From: an uncultured Sphingobium sp.
GTDB lineage: Bacteria; Pseudomonadota; Alphaproteobacteria; Sphingomonadales; Sphingomonadaceae
DNA length: 64,000 nt
Assembly (NCBI GenBank): GCA_946885845.1
Contig: CAMPHJ010000008.1
Span: forward strand, 43,386-107,385
Direction of reading: 5' to 3'
Positions 1-9,435 of the stretch are shown in pieces. Under the pieces are notes generated by a model that did not search any database, had not been told where the DNA came from, and worked only from the letters and a program-made list of their open reading frames with translations. Position numbers and translations under genes: made by a program. Position 1 is the first letter of the stretch. Each line of letters starts with the position of its first letter.

Positions 1-1082
1 AACACTCCGCCGCGCAAGGGATGGGGCGCGCCCGTCGTGCCAGGGAAACTGATCGGTAATCCCTCCAGATGGCGCACGGCCATATACGCAAACCCCTGCG
101 CTTCCAGCGCGTCTCCGTCCCAGCCCAGTTCATCTACCGAACGCACGTCGATGCCGGTGCGGGCGCGGAGCATAGTCATCAGCGTAGCATTATGGCGCCC
201 TCCTCCCGCGACATAGATGCACCGAGGCCGTTCAGGCAGATGCTCCATCCCTCTCGCCACCGCCTCCGCCGAAAAGGCGGTGAGCGTCGCCGCGCCATTG
301 TCCAGTTCCAGGCCGCGAACGGCGTCGATGGAAAATGCCTCCCGGTCGATGCTCTTGGGTGGTGCCAAACCGAACCAGGGATCGGCCATCATATCGGCCA
401 GCCGCGCTTCGTCGACCGCGCCGCGCGCCGCCGCTTGTCCATCCGCATCAAAGGCAACATCGCCATGCGTCTGCATCCAGTTGTCGATCAGACCGCTCGC
501 CATGCCGGTGTCGAATGCCACCAGCGCGCCGTCCGACCCAATGGCCGTGATGTTGGCCACCCCTCCCAGATTCAGGATGGCAAGAGGCTTGGGCAGCATT
601 TGCGCAAGCGCACGATGGTAGACCGGCATCAAAGGAGCGCCCTGCCCCCCGGTGCGCACATCTTCGCTGCGCAGATCCCCGACCACCGGAATCCCGAATG
701 CGCCCGCGAGTGCTGCGCCATCACCAATCTGCCACGTCCATCCGCGATCCGGGCGGTGCGCCACCGTGTGGCCATGGAAACCAATGACGGAAATATCCTG
801 TGCTACATGCCCGCTACGGCCAAGCAAATCAGCCACCGCGTCAACATGCAGGGCGGTCAGCTCTTCCTCAACCGCGTGAATGATCGGTTCGAAACCGGGC
901 TGATCCATAGCCATGGCGCGCTGGCATGCCTCGGAAAGGCGCAGGCGAAACCCGTCGGCATAAGCTTTGGCATGAAAAGCAACCGCTTCAACACCCGCGT
1001 CGCCGTCGGTTTCGATCAGGGCCGCATCGATGCCGTCTCGCGAGGTGCCTGACATGAGGCCGATAGCCAGCATTTTGGTCAT
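1..1082 (-). CDS. anmK: anhydro-N-acetylmuramic acid kinase (3' end cut)
   Basis: Phosphorylates 1,6-anhydro-N-acetylmuramic acid with ring opening, in the cytoplasmic recycling of cell-wall sugars. The minus-strand frame is open from ATG at 1082 to the window edge, about 360 codons, so only the last few residues are missing (the E. coli enzyme is about 369). Visible motifs: the N-terminal GLMSGTSRDGIDAALIETDG ATP-binding loop, NLGGVANIT, FDTGMASGLIDNW and the C-terminal YVAGGGRHN. It is divergent from tyrS with about 140 bases between. Family assignment is firm. Confidence 0.93.
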   Translation of the reverse strand, partial: MTKMLAIGLMSGTSRDGIDAALIETDGDAGVEAVAFHAKAYADGFRLRLSEACQRAMAMDQPGFEPIIHAVEEELTALHVDAVADLLGRSGHVAQDISVIGFHGHTVAHRPDRGWTWQIGDGAALAGAFGIPVVGDLRSEDVRTGGQGAPLMPVYHRALAQMLPKPLAILNLGGVANITAIGSDGALVAFDTGMASGLIDNWMQTHGDVAFDADGQAAARGAVDEARLADMMADPWFGLAPPKSIDREAFSIDAVRGLELDNGAATLTAFSAEAVARGMEHLPERPRCIYVAGGGRHNATLMTMLRARTGIDVRSVDELGWDGDALEAQGFAYMAVRHLEGLPISFPGTTGAPHPLRGGV

Positions 1083-1219
1083 TCTTCCCCACATTCCTGC
1101 AACTTTGCCTAATTGCTCCTTGTAGGAAAAAGCGGGCAGCTTCAACAAGCGCCGCCTGAACGACCTCCGGCTATCGGGCCTTTTCGTGCGGGGAACCCGA
1201 TGCTAGAGGACGCGGCGTC

Positions 1220-2437
1220 ATGACCAGCTACCAATCCGATCTCCTCCGCCTGCTCGAAACGCGCGGCTATATCCACCAGTTGACCGACGCGGAGGGCCTG
1301 GATGCCCTCGCCGCCAAACAGGTCGTGCCAGGCTATATCGGTTTTGATCCTACCGCCCCGTCGCTGCACGTCGGCCATCTGGTATCGATCATGATGCTGC
1401 GGCAGTTGCAAAAGGCAGGGCACAAGCCAATCGTCCTGATGGGCGGCGGAACCGGCAAGATCGGCGATCCAAGCTTCAAGGATGAAGCACGCAAGCTGCT
1501 GACCACCGAGAATATCGCGGAAAATGTGGGGAGCATCAAACGCGTATTTGAACGGTTCCTGACGTTCGGCGACGGACCGACCGATGCCATCATGTTGGAC
1601 AATGCGGAATGGCTCGACCGGCTGGAATATATCCCCTTCCTGCGCGACATCGGCCAGCATTTTTCGGTCAACAGGATGCTCAGCTTTGATTCGGTCAAGA
1701 TGCGCCTGGATCGCGAACAATCGCTAAGCTTCCTCGAATTCAACTATATGATCCTGCAAGCCTATGATTTTCTGGAACTGTCGCGGCGGTCGGAATGCCG
1801 CCTCCAGATGGGCGGGTCGGATCAATGGGGCAATATCGTAAACGGCGTCGAACTTGCCCGGCGCGTCGATGGGACCCAGGTGTTCGGCCTTACTACCCCG
1901 CTGCTGACCAACGCCGACGGGACCAAAATGGGGAAGACGGTGGGTGGCGCTGTGTGGCTGAACGAGGACCAGCTTTCCAGCTACGACTATTGGCAGTTCT
2001 GGCGGAATACGGCCGACGCTGACGTGGCAAACAGGCTGCGGCTGTTCACTGACTTGCCGATGGATGAAGTCGACAGGCTGGCCGCGCTGCAGGGTGCGGA
2101 GATTAACGAGGCCAAAAAAATCCTGGCCAATGAGGCGACAGCGCTTTGCCGTGGCGCCGACGCGGCGACCATGGCGGCTCAGACGGCGCGCAAGACATTT
2201 GAAGAAGGCGCATCAGGTGCGCATCTACCGACAGTCAGCATCGGCACCGACGGACTGAATATCGTACAGGGCACCACCGCGCTGGGCTTTGCCACATCGA
2301 ACAAGGAAGTGCGCCGCAAGCTGGCCGAGGGAGCCATAAAGGTGAATGGCGCGGTCGTCAGCGACCCGGCGATGACGCTCAAGGTCGGTGATAAGGTCAG
2401 CTTTGGAGCAAAGAAACACGGCCTGGTAACTGATTGA
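1220..2437 (+). CDS. tyrS: tyrosyl-tRNA synthetase
   Basis: Class I aminoacyl-tRNA synthetase that charges tRNA-Tyr in the cytoplasm; 405 residues, a usual bacterial size. The catalytic Rossmann fold holds the HIGH-type motif as HVGH (about residue 50), the tyrosine and tRNA region GGSDQWGN (about 195), and the KMSKS loop as KMGKT (about 235), a normal variant in this family. The last 65 residues form an S4 RNA-binding domain ([16 protein letters not shown]). The ATG at 1220 gives an N-terminus ([20 protein letters not shown]) of the expected form. It is divergent from anmK. Confidence 0.97.
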   Translation: MTSYQSDLLRLLETRGYIHQLTDAEGLDALAAKQVVPGYIGFDPTAPSLHVGHLVSIMMLRQLQKAGHKPIVLMGGGTGKIGDPSFKDEARKLLTTENIAENVGSIKRVFERFLTFGDGPTDAIMLDNAEWLDRLEYIPFLRDIGQHFSVNRMLSFDSVKMRLDREQSLSFLEFNYMILQAYDFLELSRRSECRLQMGGSDQWGNIVNGVELARRVDGTQVFGLTTPLLTNADGTKMGKTVGGAVWLNEDQLSSYDYWQFWRNTADADVANRLRLFTDLPMDEVDRLAALQGAEINEAKKILANEATALCRGADAATMAAQTARKTFEEGASGAHLPTVSIGTDGLNIVQGTTALGFATSNKEVRRKLAEGAIKVNGAVVSDPAMTLKVGDKVSFGAKKHGLVTD

Positions 2438-2512
2438 AAATATGAATGTTAAAGGCGCGTCAACCATAGATAGTAAGGAAATGATAGCCTTCCTTGTTCT
2501 AGTTTGCTCCTC

Positions 2513-2866
2513 ATGTCTTCGGTGCTCGCAAGCCTCGCCCATGTCGCAAAGTCGCGCGATCCTTCAATAGATCAACGGAGAGCGCCCCGCGTCCTCGTCG
2601 ATATGGTCAGTCACATCCTGATCGGCGGCCAATCGCACGGCGTGCGGATCATCAATATCTCACCCCTTGGCCTCATGTGCCGGGCGGAAGCCGAATTGAT
2701 GGTCGGCCAGCGATTGTCGGTCTGGCTACCGATCGTAAAGGATGTGCGGGCCGAAGTCCGCTGGGCCGAAGACAATCGTGTCGGCGTGGAGTTTCTCCAG
2801 CCAGTCGAAGCGCAAATCTATGAAGCGATGCTTTCCCTCATTCCACCTCGGCAGACGGCCTGGTAA
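2513..2866 (+). CDS. PilZ domain protein
   Basis: Small cytoplasmic protein, 117 residues from ATG 2513; an in-frame TTG at 2504 would add three. It contains a single PilZ-like beta-barrel: an arginine-rich start (QRRAPRVLVDM) and a later ISPLG segment resembling the second c-di-GMP contact (D/NxSxxG). In sphingomonads such stand-alone PilZ proteins are common, and some may have lost c-di-GMP binding. The partner is unknown. It is convergent with recG, with 17 bases between stop codons. No strong ribosome-binding site is visible, so the start is uncertain. Confidence 0.75.
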   Translation: MSSVLASLAHVAKSRDPSIDQRRAPRVLVDMVSHILIGGQSHGVRIINISPLGLMCRAEAELMVGQRLSVWLPIVKDVRAEVRWAEDNRVGVEFLQPVEAQIYEAMLSLIPPRQTAW

Positions 2867-2883
2867 AGCGTTATTTCTAGATA

Positions 2884-4947
2884 CTACCCGCTGCGAAGAA
2901 GCCCGACCGCCGCGTCACGCTCAAACAAATAGAGACAGATTCTTGCGGCCGAACCACGGGCTTCGCTAAGACCACCATCGCGGTCGATCAAGAGGCGGGC
3001 ATCGTCTCGGGCTGGATCGAGCAACGCGGAAAGATGTTCGGGCGTGGCGATTTTCAATTGCTGCTCACCGGACTGACGGGTGCCCAATATTTCTCCCGCA
3101 CCACGCAGGCGCAGGTCTTCTTCGGCTATGCGGAAGCCGTCATTGGTTTCCCGCATGAGCGCGAGACGCGCGCGGCTGGTTTCGGATAGCGCACCGCTGC
3201 GGAGGAGGATGCAAACGCTGTGGTTCTGCCCTCGCCCTACTCGCCCGCGAAGCTGGTGAAGCTGGGCAAGGCCAAAGCGATCCGCGCCTTCGATTATGAT
3301 AAGGTTGCTGTTGGGCACGTCCACGCCAACCTCTATGACCGTGGTGGCGACCAGTATCCGGGTTCGGGCTGTCGCAAAGGCGTCCATGGCGGCATCTTTT
3401 TCCGGGCCTTTCATGCGGCCATGAACGATGCCAACTAGCTCTCCGAAGCGAAGCCGTAGCATTTCAGCGCGTGCTTCAGCTGCGGCAAGATCGCTGGTTT
3501 CGCTCTCTTCCACCAGCGGACAGACCCAATAGGCCTGGCCGCCACCTTCAACATGGCGGGCAAGTGCTTCCACCACCTCGTCCACGCGATTGGCGGACAT
3601 GACAACGGTTTGGATCGGCTGACGGCCGGGCGGCATCTCGTCCAGCCGGGACACGTCCATCTCGCCATAATAGGTCAGCGTCAGGGTGCGCGGAATGGGC
3701 GTTGCCGTCATCACCAGAAGATGGGGCGTACGTTCGGCTTTTGACGCAAGCATCATGCGCTGGGCGACGCCAAAGCGATGCTGCTCGTCAATAACCGCCA
3801 GCGCCAGATTCTTGTAGCGAACAGCTTCCTGAAAGATTGCATGGGTGCCGACGAGAATGTCGATGCTGCCATCCGCCAGGCCCATCAATGTGGACTCGCG
3901 GGTCTTGCCCTTTTCCCGCCCGGTCAGGATGGCGATGGTGACGGGAAGGCCCGAAACCATTTTACGGAGTGTTTCATAGTGCTGGCGGGCGAGTATCTCG
4001 GTGGGCGCCAGGAGCGCACCCTGGGCACCGGCTTCGACCGTATTGAGCAGCGCCATCAGCGCCACGAGGGTCTTGCCAGAGCCTACGTCGCCTTGAAGTA
4101 GGCGGAGCATGGGGACGGGCTGGGCCATGTCGCCTTCAATCTCCCCGAACGCGCGGCGTTGCGCACCTGTGGGGGCGAAGGGCAACTGCAGCATGGCGCG
4201 CAACCGGCCATCTCCGGCTATCGGCATGCCACGGCGTTTGCGGGAGGACTGCCGAACCAGCATCAGTGCAAGCTGGCCCGCAAATATTTCGTCATAGGCC
4301 AGGCGCTCCCGCGCCTTGGCGTCGCTGGGATCGGTATGAATACGAGTCAGCGCTTCACGCCACGTGGGCCAGTCCTTGCGGGCGAGCAGGCTGGGTTCGA
4401 TCCATTCGGGCAGGTCAGGCGCACGGACCAGCGCTTGCGCCGCAAGGTCGCGCATTCGATTGTTGGTCAGGCCTTCGGACAGACCGTAAACCGGTTCTCG
4501 CGCGGGGATGGTGGCGGCTTCTTCAGGCGGCAGAACATAGTCAGGGTGGACGATCTGAAGATTGTCGCCATAGGCTTCCAACTTGCCGGAAACGAATTTG
4601 GGGTCGCCCAGCGGCAACAGCTTGCGGGGCCAGGCGCTGTTGCGACCGAAATAGACCAGCGCGACGCTGTTCCCGTATCTGTCCTGCGCATGCACGCGGA
4701 AGGGCGCACGCGCGCTGCCAGAGGCCCGGTAGTCAGTCGGCGTGATTATTATGCCGATGACGCGACCTGAATCGGACAGGCGCAGTTCATCGACCATGTG
4801 GCGATCGACGAAGCTGACCGGCAGGTGAAACGCGACATCGACGGCGCGGGCCAGCCCAAGGCGTTCCAGCGGTTTGGCCAATGCGGGACCTACGCCCTTG
4901 AGCGCTTCGATTTCTGCGAAGAGTGGGTTGAGGATATCTGGTCGCAT
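2884..4947 (-). CDS. recG: ATP-dependent DNA helicase RecG
   Basis: Branch-migration helicase that remodels stalled replication forks and Holliday junctions. The chosen start (MRPDILNPLFAEIEALKGVG, ATG 4947) gives 687 residues, the usual RecG length; an in-frame ATG at 4959 adds four. The N-terminal wedge/OB domain is followed by the SF2 motor: Walker A LLQGDVGSGKT, DEQH box (VIDEQHRFG), motif III TATPIPRTL, and motif VI HQLRGRVGRG, then the C-terminal TRG-like segment. The frame extends further upstream but that part overlaps the sdhE promoter region and is not RecG-like. Divergent from sdhE. Confidence 0.96.
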   Translation of the reverse strand: MRPDILNPLFAEIEALKGVGPALAKPLERLGLARAVDVAFHLPVSFVDRHMVDELRLSDSGRVIGIIITPTDYRASGSARAPFRVHAQDRYGNSVALVYFGRNSAWPRKLLPLGDPKFVSGKLEAYGDNLQIVHPDYVLPPEEAATIPAREPVYGLSEGLTNNRMRDLAAQALVRAPDLPEWIEPSLLARKDWPTWREALTRIHTDPSDAKARERLAYDEIFAGQLALMLVRQSSRKRRGMPIAGDGRLRAMLQLPFAPTGAQRRAFGEIEGDMAQPVPMLRLLQGDVGSGKTLVALMALLNTVEAGAQGALLAPTEILARQHYETLRKMVSGLPVTIAILTGREKGKTRESTLMGLADGSIDILVGTHAIFQEAVRYKNLALAVIDEQHRFGVAQRMMLASKAERTPHLLVMTATPIPRTLTLTYYGEMDVSRLDEMPPGRQPIQTVVMSANRVDEVVEALARHVEGGGQAYWVCPLVEESETSDLAAAEARAEMLRLRFGELVGIVHGRMKGPEKDAAMDAFATARTRILVATTVIEVGVDVPNSNLIIIEGADRFGLAQLHQLRGRVGRGQNHSVCILLRSGALSETSRARLALMRETNDGFRIAEEDLRLRGAGEILGTRQSGEQQLKIATPEHLSALLDPARDDARLLIDRDGGLSEARGSAARICLYLFERDAAVGLLRSG

Positions 4948-5032
4948 GGCTATCTGCATGCATCTAGCCCAGCCGGGACGATGCGCAAACATCCGATCGG
5001 CAAATCTCGCATGCACTGCCAAGGAACAAATT

Positions 5033-5302
5033 GTGAACGAAGATCCCCGCATCCGCCGTCTGCAGTTCCGGGCCTGGCATCGTGGCATCAAGGAAGCGGA
5101 TCTGGCGGTCGGCGGCTTCTTTGATCGTTACCATGCGGAGTGGGGGCAGGAAGAGATCGACTGGTTCGAACATTTTATCGAGGAACAGGACGCCGACATC
5201 ATGGCTTGGGCCTTGGGGACAATTCCCCTGCCCGATGAATGGCGCGGTCCCATGTGGGACAAATTCGTGAAGATGGATTTTGTGGAGATTGGGCGGAAAT
5301 AG
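5033..5302 (+). CDS. sdhE: FAD assembly factor SdhE (succinate dehydrogenase assembly factor 2)
   Basis: Small soluble protein, 89 residues, that promotes covalent FAD attachment to the flavoprotein subunit of succinate dehydrogenase. The RG-x-x-E hallmark is present as HRGIKEADL, followed by the conserved helix run ending in WALGTIPLPDEW. GTG at 5033 is preceded at good spacing by AAGGA (5021-5025), and the first residues (MNEDPRIRRLQFRAWHRG) fit the family. It lies between divergent recG and downstream mfd, an arrangement common in alphaproteobacteria. Confidence 0.92.
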   Translation: MNEDPRIRRLQFRAWHRGIKEADLAVGGFFDRYHAEWGQEEIDWFEHFIEEQDADIMAWALGTIPLPDEWRGPMWDKFVKMDFVEIGRK

Positions 5303-5316
5303 ACGCTCTCTCTCCG

Positions 5317-5395
5317 CGTTCGCCCCGAACTCATCGAAGGGCTTCACTGTTCTTTGGAAAGAAGTGCAGGGCTTCGACAAGCTCAGCCCGAACGG
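5317..5395. repeat. sphingomonad palindromic repeat (type C) upstream of mfd
   Basis: Imperfect dyad of about 79 bases between sdhE and mfd. The centre is TTCTTT-GG-AAAGAA; outward, TCGAAGGGCTTCACT on the left faces GTGCAGGGCTTCGA on the right, and the ends are CGTTCG and CGAACGG. The right arm, CTTCGACAAGCTCAGCCCGA, is a string I recognise as recurrent in sphingomonad genomes. It lies in the likely leader of mfd, ending 11 bases before the start codon. No second copy was found in this window. Confidence 0.7.
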
Positions 5396-5406
5396 ATGTT
5401 GTTAGT

Positions 5407-8400
5407 TTGACCGATCTTCTGAAAATCCTCAAAGCGTCATCTCCCCTCACCCTTTCCGGGGTTCCATCAGGGTTTCAACCCTGGTTGCTGGCGGATATCG
5501 CCAGGGCTGCCCCTTCGCGCACCTTGTTTGTGGCACCCGATGAGCAACTGATGCGAGCCGTTGCCGACACGGCGCATTATTTCGCGCCAGAAATTGAGAT
5601 TGTAGAAATTCCGGCGTGGGACTGCCTGCCCTATGATCGGGCCAGCCCGTCGTTGCGGACGGCGTCGGCGCGGTTGGCAGGGCTATATGGATTGCAGGGG
5701 CTACCCAAGGGGCCGCAGCTTGTCCTGACCACGCTCAACGCGCTGACGCAGCGGACGCTGACGCCCTTTCGCGTACGGCAACTCGTGGCAAGGCTCGCCC
5801 CCAAAGAACGGATTGCGATTTCGCGGCTGGCCGAAATGCTGCAGGCCAACGGTTATGTGCGCACCGATACCGTGCATGATCGGGGCGAGTTTGCCATTCG
5901 CGGCGGCATTGTCGACCTGTTCCCCGGCGGTGAGGAACAGCCGCTGCGGCTGGATTTCTTCGGGGACGAAATTGAGACGGTGCGGCGTTTCGATCCCGCC
6001 GATCAACGGACCAGCGGGAGTGTCGATGGGTTTACCCTGCTCCCGGCGTCGGAGGCGTTGCTGGATGAGGAGACAGTCAAGCGCTTTCGCGGGCGTTATC
6101 GGGAGACGTTCGGGGCCACGGCGACGGGTGATCCGCTGTATCAGGCGGTGAGCGACGGGCGACGGTTGGCCGGGATGGAACATTGGCTACCGCTGTTCGA
6201 GGAACGGCTGGTGCCGATGACCGACCATCTGAGCGACGATACCGTCATCGTGCTGGATCATGGCGTCGTCGGAGCGGCGGAGGGTCGGTTCGAAGCTATC
6301 CGGGACTATCACGCCAATCGGGTGCAGGCAAAATCCTCCGATCCGGGCGCTTATCGCCCCTTGGAGCCGTCGGCGCTGTATCTGGATGCACAGGAATGGG
6401 ACCGCATCGTGCAGGCATGGCCGATGCACGCAACGACTCCATTTCATGAGCCGGAAAGTGCATCGGTCCTCGATTTCGCGGTCGATGGCCCTCGCGATTT
6501 CGCGCCAGAGCGGGCGCAGAACGCCAATGTCTATGAGGCGGTAGGCAAGCATATCGCATCGCTCCAGCGGGCAAAGAAAAAGGTCGTCATTGCCAGCTAT
6601 TCGGGTGGCGCGCGCGAACGGCTTTCCGGGTTGCTGGTTGATCATGGACTGAAACGGGTCGCCGCGGCAGACAGTTGGCAGGAGGCGCTCGGAATCGCAG
6701 CCGGGGGGAGCACGGTGCTGACCGTTCTGCCACTGGACCATGGCTTCACCGCGCCCGACGTGGCGGTGCTGACCGAACAGGACATGCTGGGCGATCGCCT
6801 GGTGCGCCGAGCCAAGCGAAAGAAAAGTGCGGACGCCTTCCTGGCTGAATTGGCGACGCTATCTCCCGGTGATCTGGTCGTGCATCTGGACCATGGGATT
6901 GGGCGCTATGAGGGGCTGACGCAAATCCCGGTGGCCAAGGCAGCGCATGACTGCGTGGCGCTGGAATATGCTGGTGGCGACAAGCTCTATGTACCGGTTG
7001 AAAATCTGGAGGTTCTCTCTCGCTATGGGTCCGACAGCGAGGGCGTAAGCCTCGACAAGCTGGGCGGCGAAGCGTGGCAACGTCGCAAGGCGCGGATGAA
7101 GGAACGCATCCGTGAGATTGCGGGTGAATTGCTCAAGACGGCGGCGGAGCGCGCCTTGCGGGCAGCCACCGTGGCGGAACCCGATGGTGCCGGTTACCCG
7201 GCGTTCGTTGACCGCTTTCCCTATCAGGAAACAGAAGATCAGGACCGCGCCATCATGGACGTGGTGGAGGACCTGGGCGCAGGGCGCCCCATGGACCGGC
7301 TGGTTTGCGGCGATGTCGGGTTCGGCAAGACAGAAGTGGCTTTGCGCGCCGCATTCGTGGCGGCGATGGCGGGGATGCAGGTCGTGCTGATCTGCCCCAC
7401 TACCCTGCTCGCCCGGCAGCATCACATGAATTTCGAAGAGCGTTTCCGTGGCTTTCCCGTGAATATCGGTCGCCTTTCGCGGCTGGTGCCGGACAAGGAA
7501 GCAAAGGCCGTCAAGGCGGGCTTGGCCGATGGCACGATCGACATCGTGGTAGGCACCCATGCCCTGCTGACGAAGGGCCTCGAGTTCAAGCGACTGGGGC
7601 TGGTCATCGTCGATGAAGAGCAACGCTTTGGCGTGACGCATAAGGAGCGGCTGAAATCGCTCAAGACCGACGTCCATGTGCTGACACTGACGGCAACACC
7701 GATCCCGCGCACCTTGCAAATGGCGATGTCGGGTTTGCGTGAATTGTCGGTGATCCAAACCCCGCCAGTGGATCGCCTGGCGGTGCGGACCTACATCATG
7801 CCCTGGGATGGGGTGGTCATCCGTGAGGCGTTGCTACGCGAACATTATCGGGGCGGGCAGAGCTTCTTCGTCGTGCCGCGCATTGCCGACCTGGCCGAGG
7901 TGGAGGAATTCCTGCGCACGGAGGTTCCCGAAGTCCGCCCCGTGGTCGCGCATGGGCAGATGAGCGCCACCGATGTCGAAGAGCGTATGTCCGCCTTTTA
8001 TGACAAGCGTTACGATGTGCTGCTGTCGACCACCATTGTGGAGAGCGGCCTTGATATTCCGTCTGCCAACACGCTGATCATCCATCGCGCGGATCGGTTC
8101 GGACTGGCCCAGCTGTATCAGCTTCGCGGGCGGGTCGGCCGGTCCAAGACGCGGGCCTACGCCTATTTCACCACGCCAGCGAACCGCGTGATCACCGATA
8201 CGGCAGAGAAGCGGCTGAAGGTGCTGTCCGATCTGGATACGCTGGGGGCCGGGTTTCAGCTGGCCTCTCACGATCTCGACATTCGCGGTGCGGGCAATCT
8301 GGTGGGCGATGAACAGTCCGGTCACATCAAGGAGGTGGGGTTCGAACTATACCAGTCGATGCTGGAGGATGCGATCCTGGAAGCCAAGGCCGGCGGTGCG

Positions 8401-8868
8401 GGAGTGGAGAAGCGGGACAGTTTCTCACCCCAGATCACAGTGGATGCACCGATCCTTATCCCGGAAGATTATGTGCCGGACCTGGACCTGCGCATGGGGT
8501 TATATCGCCGGTTGAACGAAGTCGAGGACCGGCAAGGACTGGAAGCTTTCGCGGCAGAGCTCATCGACCGTTTTGGCAAACTGCCCACGCCAACGCAAAA
8601 CCTGTTCAAGATCATCGAGATCAAGCAGAATTGCGTGGCTGCGAATATCTCCAAGATCGATGTAGGAGCCAAAGGCGCGCTAGTCAGCTTCTTTGAGGAC
8701 CGCTTCCCCCGTCCAGAAGCTCTCGTGGCCTATGTCCAGCGGTTGAACGGAGTGGCGCGCCTGCGGCCCGACAGCAAGCTGGTCTTGAACCGCGCCTGGA
8801 CCGATCCGGCGGCGCGGTTGAACGGGGCGCTACAACTTTCGAAGGGACTGGCGAAGGCTGCGGGATAA
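5407..8868 (+). CDS. mfd: transcription-repair coupling factor Mfd
   Basis: Translocase that removes RNA polymerase stalled at lesions and recruits UvrA; 1153 residues from TTG 5407 (MTDLLKILKASSPLTLSG), near the E. coli length. Order: degenerate UvrB-like N-terminal module, RNA-polymerase interaction domain (about 480-560, LSPGDLVVHLDHGIGRYEGL), SF2 motor with Walker A CGDVGFGKTEVALRAAF, DEEQ box, TATPIPRTLQMAMSG and YQLRGRVGRSKTRAYAYF, then the C-terminal regulatory domain. The reading frame is open upstream through the repeat to 5239, but that extension overlaps sdhE. The TTG has only a weak GGA upstream, so the exact start is inferred. Confidence 0.96.
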   Translation: MTDLLKILKASSPLTLSGVPSGFQPWLLADIARAAPSRTLFVAPDEQLMRAVADTAHYFAPEIEIVEIPAWDCLPYDRASPSLRTASARLAGLYGLQGLPKGPQLVLTTLNALTQRTLTPFRVRQLVARLAPKERIAISRLAEMLQANGYVRTDTVHDRGEFAIRGGIVDLFPGGEEQPLRLDFFGDEIETVRRFDPADQRTSGSVDGFTLLPASEALLDEETVKRFRGRYRETFGATATGDPLYQAVSDGRRLAGMEHWLPLFEERLVPMTDHLSDDTVIVLDHGVVGAAEGRFEAIRDYHANRVQAKSSDPGAYRPLEPSALYLDAQEWDRIVQAWPMHATTPFHEPESASVLDFAVDGPRDFAPERAQNANVYEAVGKHIASLQRAKKKVVIASYSGGARERLSGLLVDHGLKRVAAADSWQEALGIAAGGSTVLTVLPLDHGFTAPDVAVLTEQDMLGDRLVRRAKRKKSADAFLAELATLSPGDLVVHLDHGIGRYEGLTQIPVAKAAHDCVALEYAGGDKLYVPVENLEVLSRYGSDSEGVSLDKLGGEAWQRRKARMKERIREIAGELLKTAAERALRAATVAEPDGAGYPAFVDRFPYQETEDQDRAIMDVVEDLGAGRPMDRLVCGDVGFGKTEVALRAAFVAAMAGMQVVLICPTTLLARQHHMNFEERFRGFPVNIGRLSRLVPDKEAKAVKAGLADGTIDIVVGTHALLTKGLEFKRLGLVIVDEEQRFGVTHKERLKSLKTDVHVLTLTATPIPRTLQMAMSGLRELSVIQTPPVDRLAVRTYIMPWDGVVIREALLREHYRGGQSFFVVPRIADLAEVEEFLRTEVPEVRPVVAHGQMSATDVEERMSAFYDKRYDVLLSTTIVESGLDIPSANTLIIHRADRFGLAQLYQLRGRVGRSKTRAYAYFTTPANRVITDTAEKRLKVLSDLDTLGAGFQLASHDLDIRGAGNLVGDEQSGHIKEVGFELYQSMLEDAILEAKAGGAGVEKRDSFSPQITVDAPILIPEDYVPDLDLRMGLYRRLNEVEDRQGLEAFAAELIDRFGKLPTPTQNLFKIIEIKQNCVAANISKIDVGAKGALVSFFEDRFPRPEALVAYVQRLNGVARLRPDSKLVLNRAWTDPAARLNGALQLSKGLAKAAG

Positions 8869-9023
8869 GTCGTCACCCTTCCGCGTTTCGGCGCGGCGTG
8901 ATCGACCAAAAGGCGACTTCAGCATGGCTTTGTTAAAGCCTGGAAAAAGGACAGAAACAGTCAGACCCTACGTCCAGCGCCGATGACCGAGCGCCAAAGC
9001 CCGGCATCGAGCAGGAGAATGAC

Positions 9024-9434
9024 ATGAGTTTGACCCTCATCGCCATGGCGGCGACGGCGGCCACGCATAGCGTGCAAATCGATCATGGCGGAAAGGCGAT
9101 GCAGGCCACCTACACCGCGCGCACCGAGATAGAGACCCGAACGGTGGGCGCTAAGGCCCCCACGCGCATGAGCATGCAGCGGTGCCAGTGGACCGCGACG
9201 ATCATTGTTGATCGTGCGCTTAACAACGGTCCCGCGCTGGCCCGCACCGTTTCCAATGACAAACGCTTTTCCGGGAGCGAGCATGGCGCATGCACACCCG
9301 GAGGTCAGGCAGGCGCGCCCACCCTCGCCCAAAAGGAAAGCGACATTCGCCAGCATCTGATTGCGGTTGCGGAAAAGGACCGCGCTCCGTTATTGGCGGA
9401 GCTTGATGCTATACGTAATCTTGCCTCGAACTAG
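9024..9434 (+). CDS. hypothetical protein, possibly exported
   Basis: 136 residues with no family I recognise. ATG 9024 follows a good CAGGAGAA ribosome-binding site, so translation is likely. A short hydrophobic N-terminus (MSLTLIAMAATAATHS) could be a minimal signal peptide. Two cysteines (RCQW and HGACTPGG) could form a disulfide if it is exported. The C-terminal third is charged and probably helical. Its stop codon lies one base before the start of the next gene, so the two are probably co-transcribed and perhaps coupled. Confidence 0.7.
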   Translation: MSLTLIAMAATAATHSVQIDHGGKAMQATYTARTEIETRTVGAKAPTRMSMQRCQWTATIIVDRALNNGPALARTVSNDKRFSGSEHGACTPGGQAGAPTLAQKESDIRQHLIAVAEKDRAPLLAELDAIRNLASN

Positions 9435-9435
9435 G

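Noticed and set aside
69..1052. Long plus-strand open frame opposite anmK
   Set aside because: It is the antisense of a clearly conserved kinase gene and shows no domain character; high GC makes such frames common.
4874..5032. Upstream extension of sdhE in frame
   Set aside because: Overlaps the start of recG; GTG 5033 with AAGGA gives the normal SdhE length.
5239..5406. Upstream extension of mfd
   Set aside because: Overlaps sdhE and would translate the palindromic repeat; Mfd homology begins at TTG 5407.
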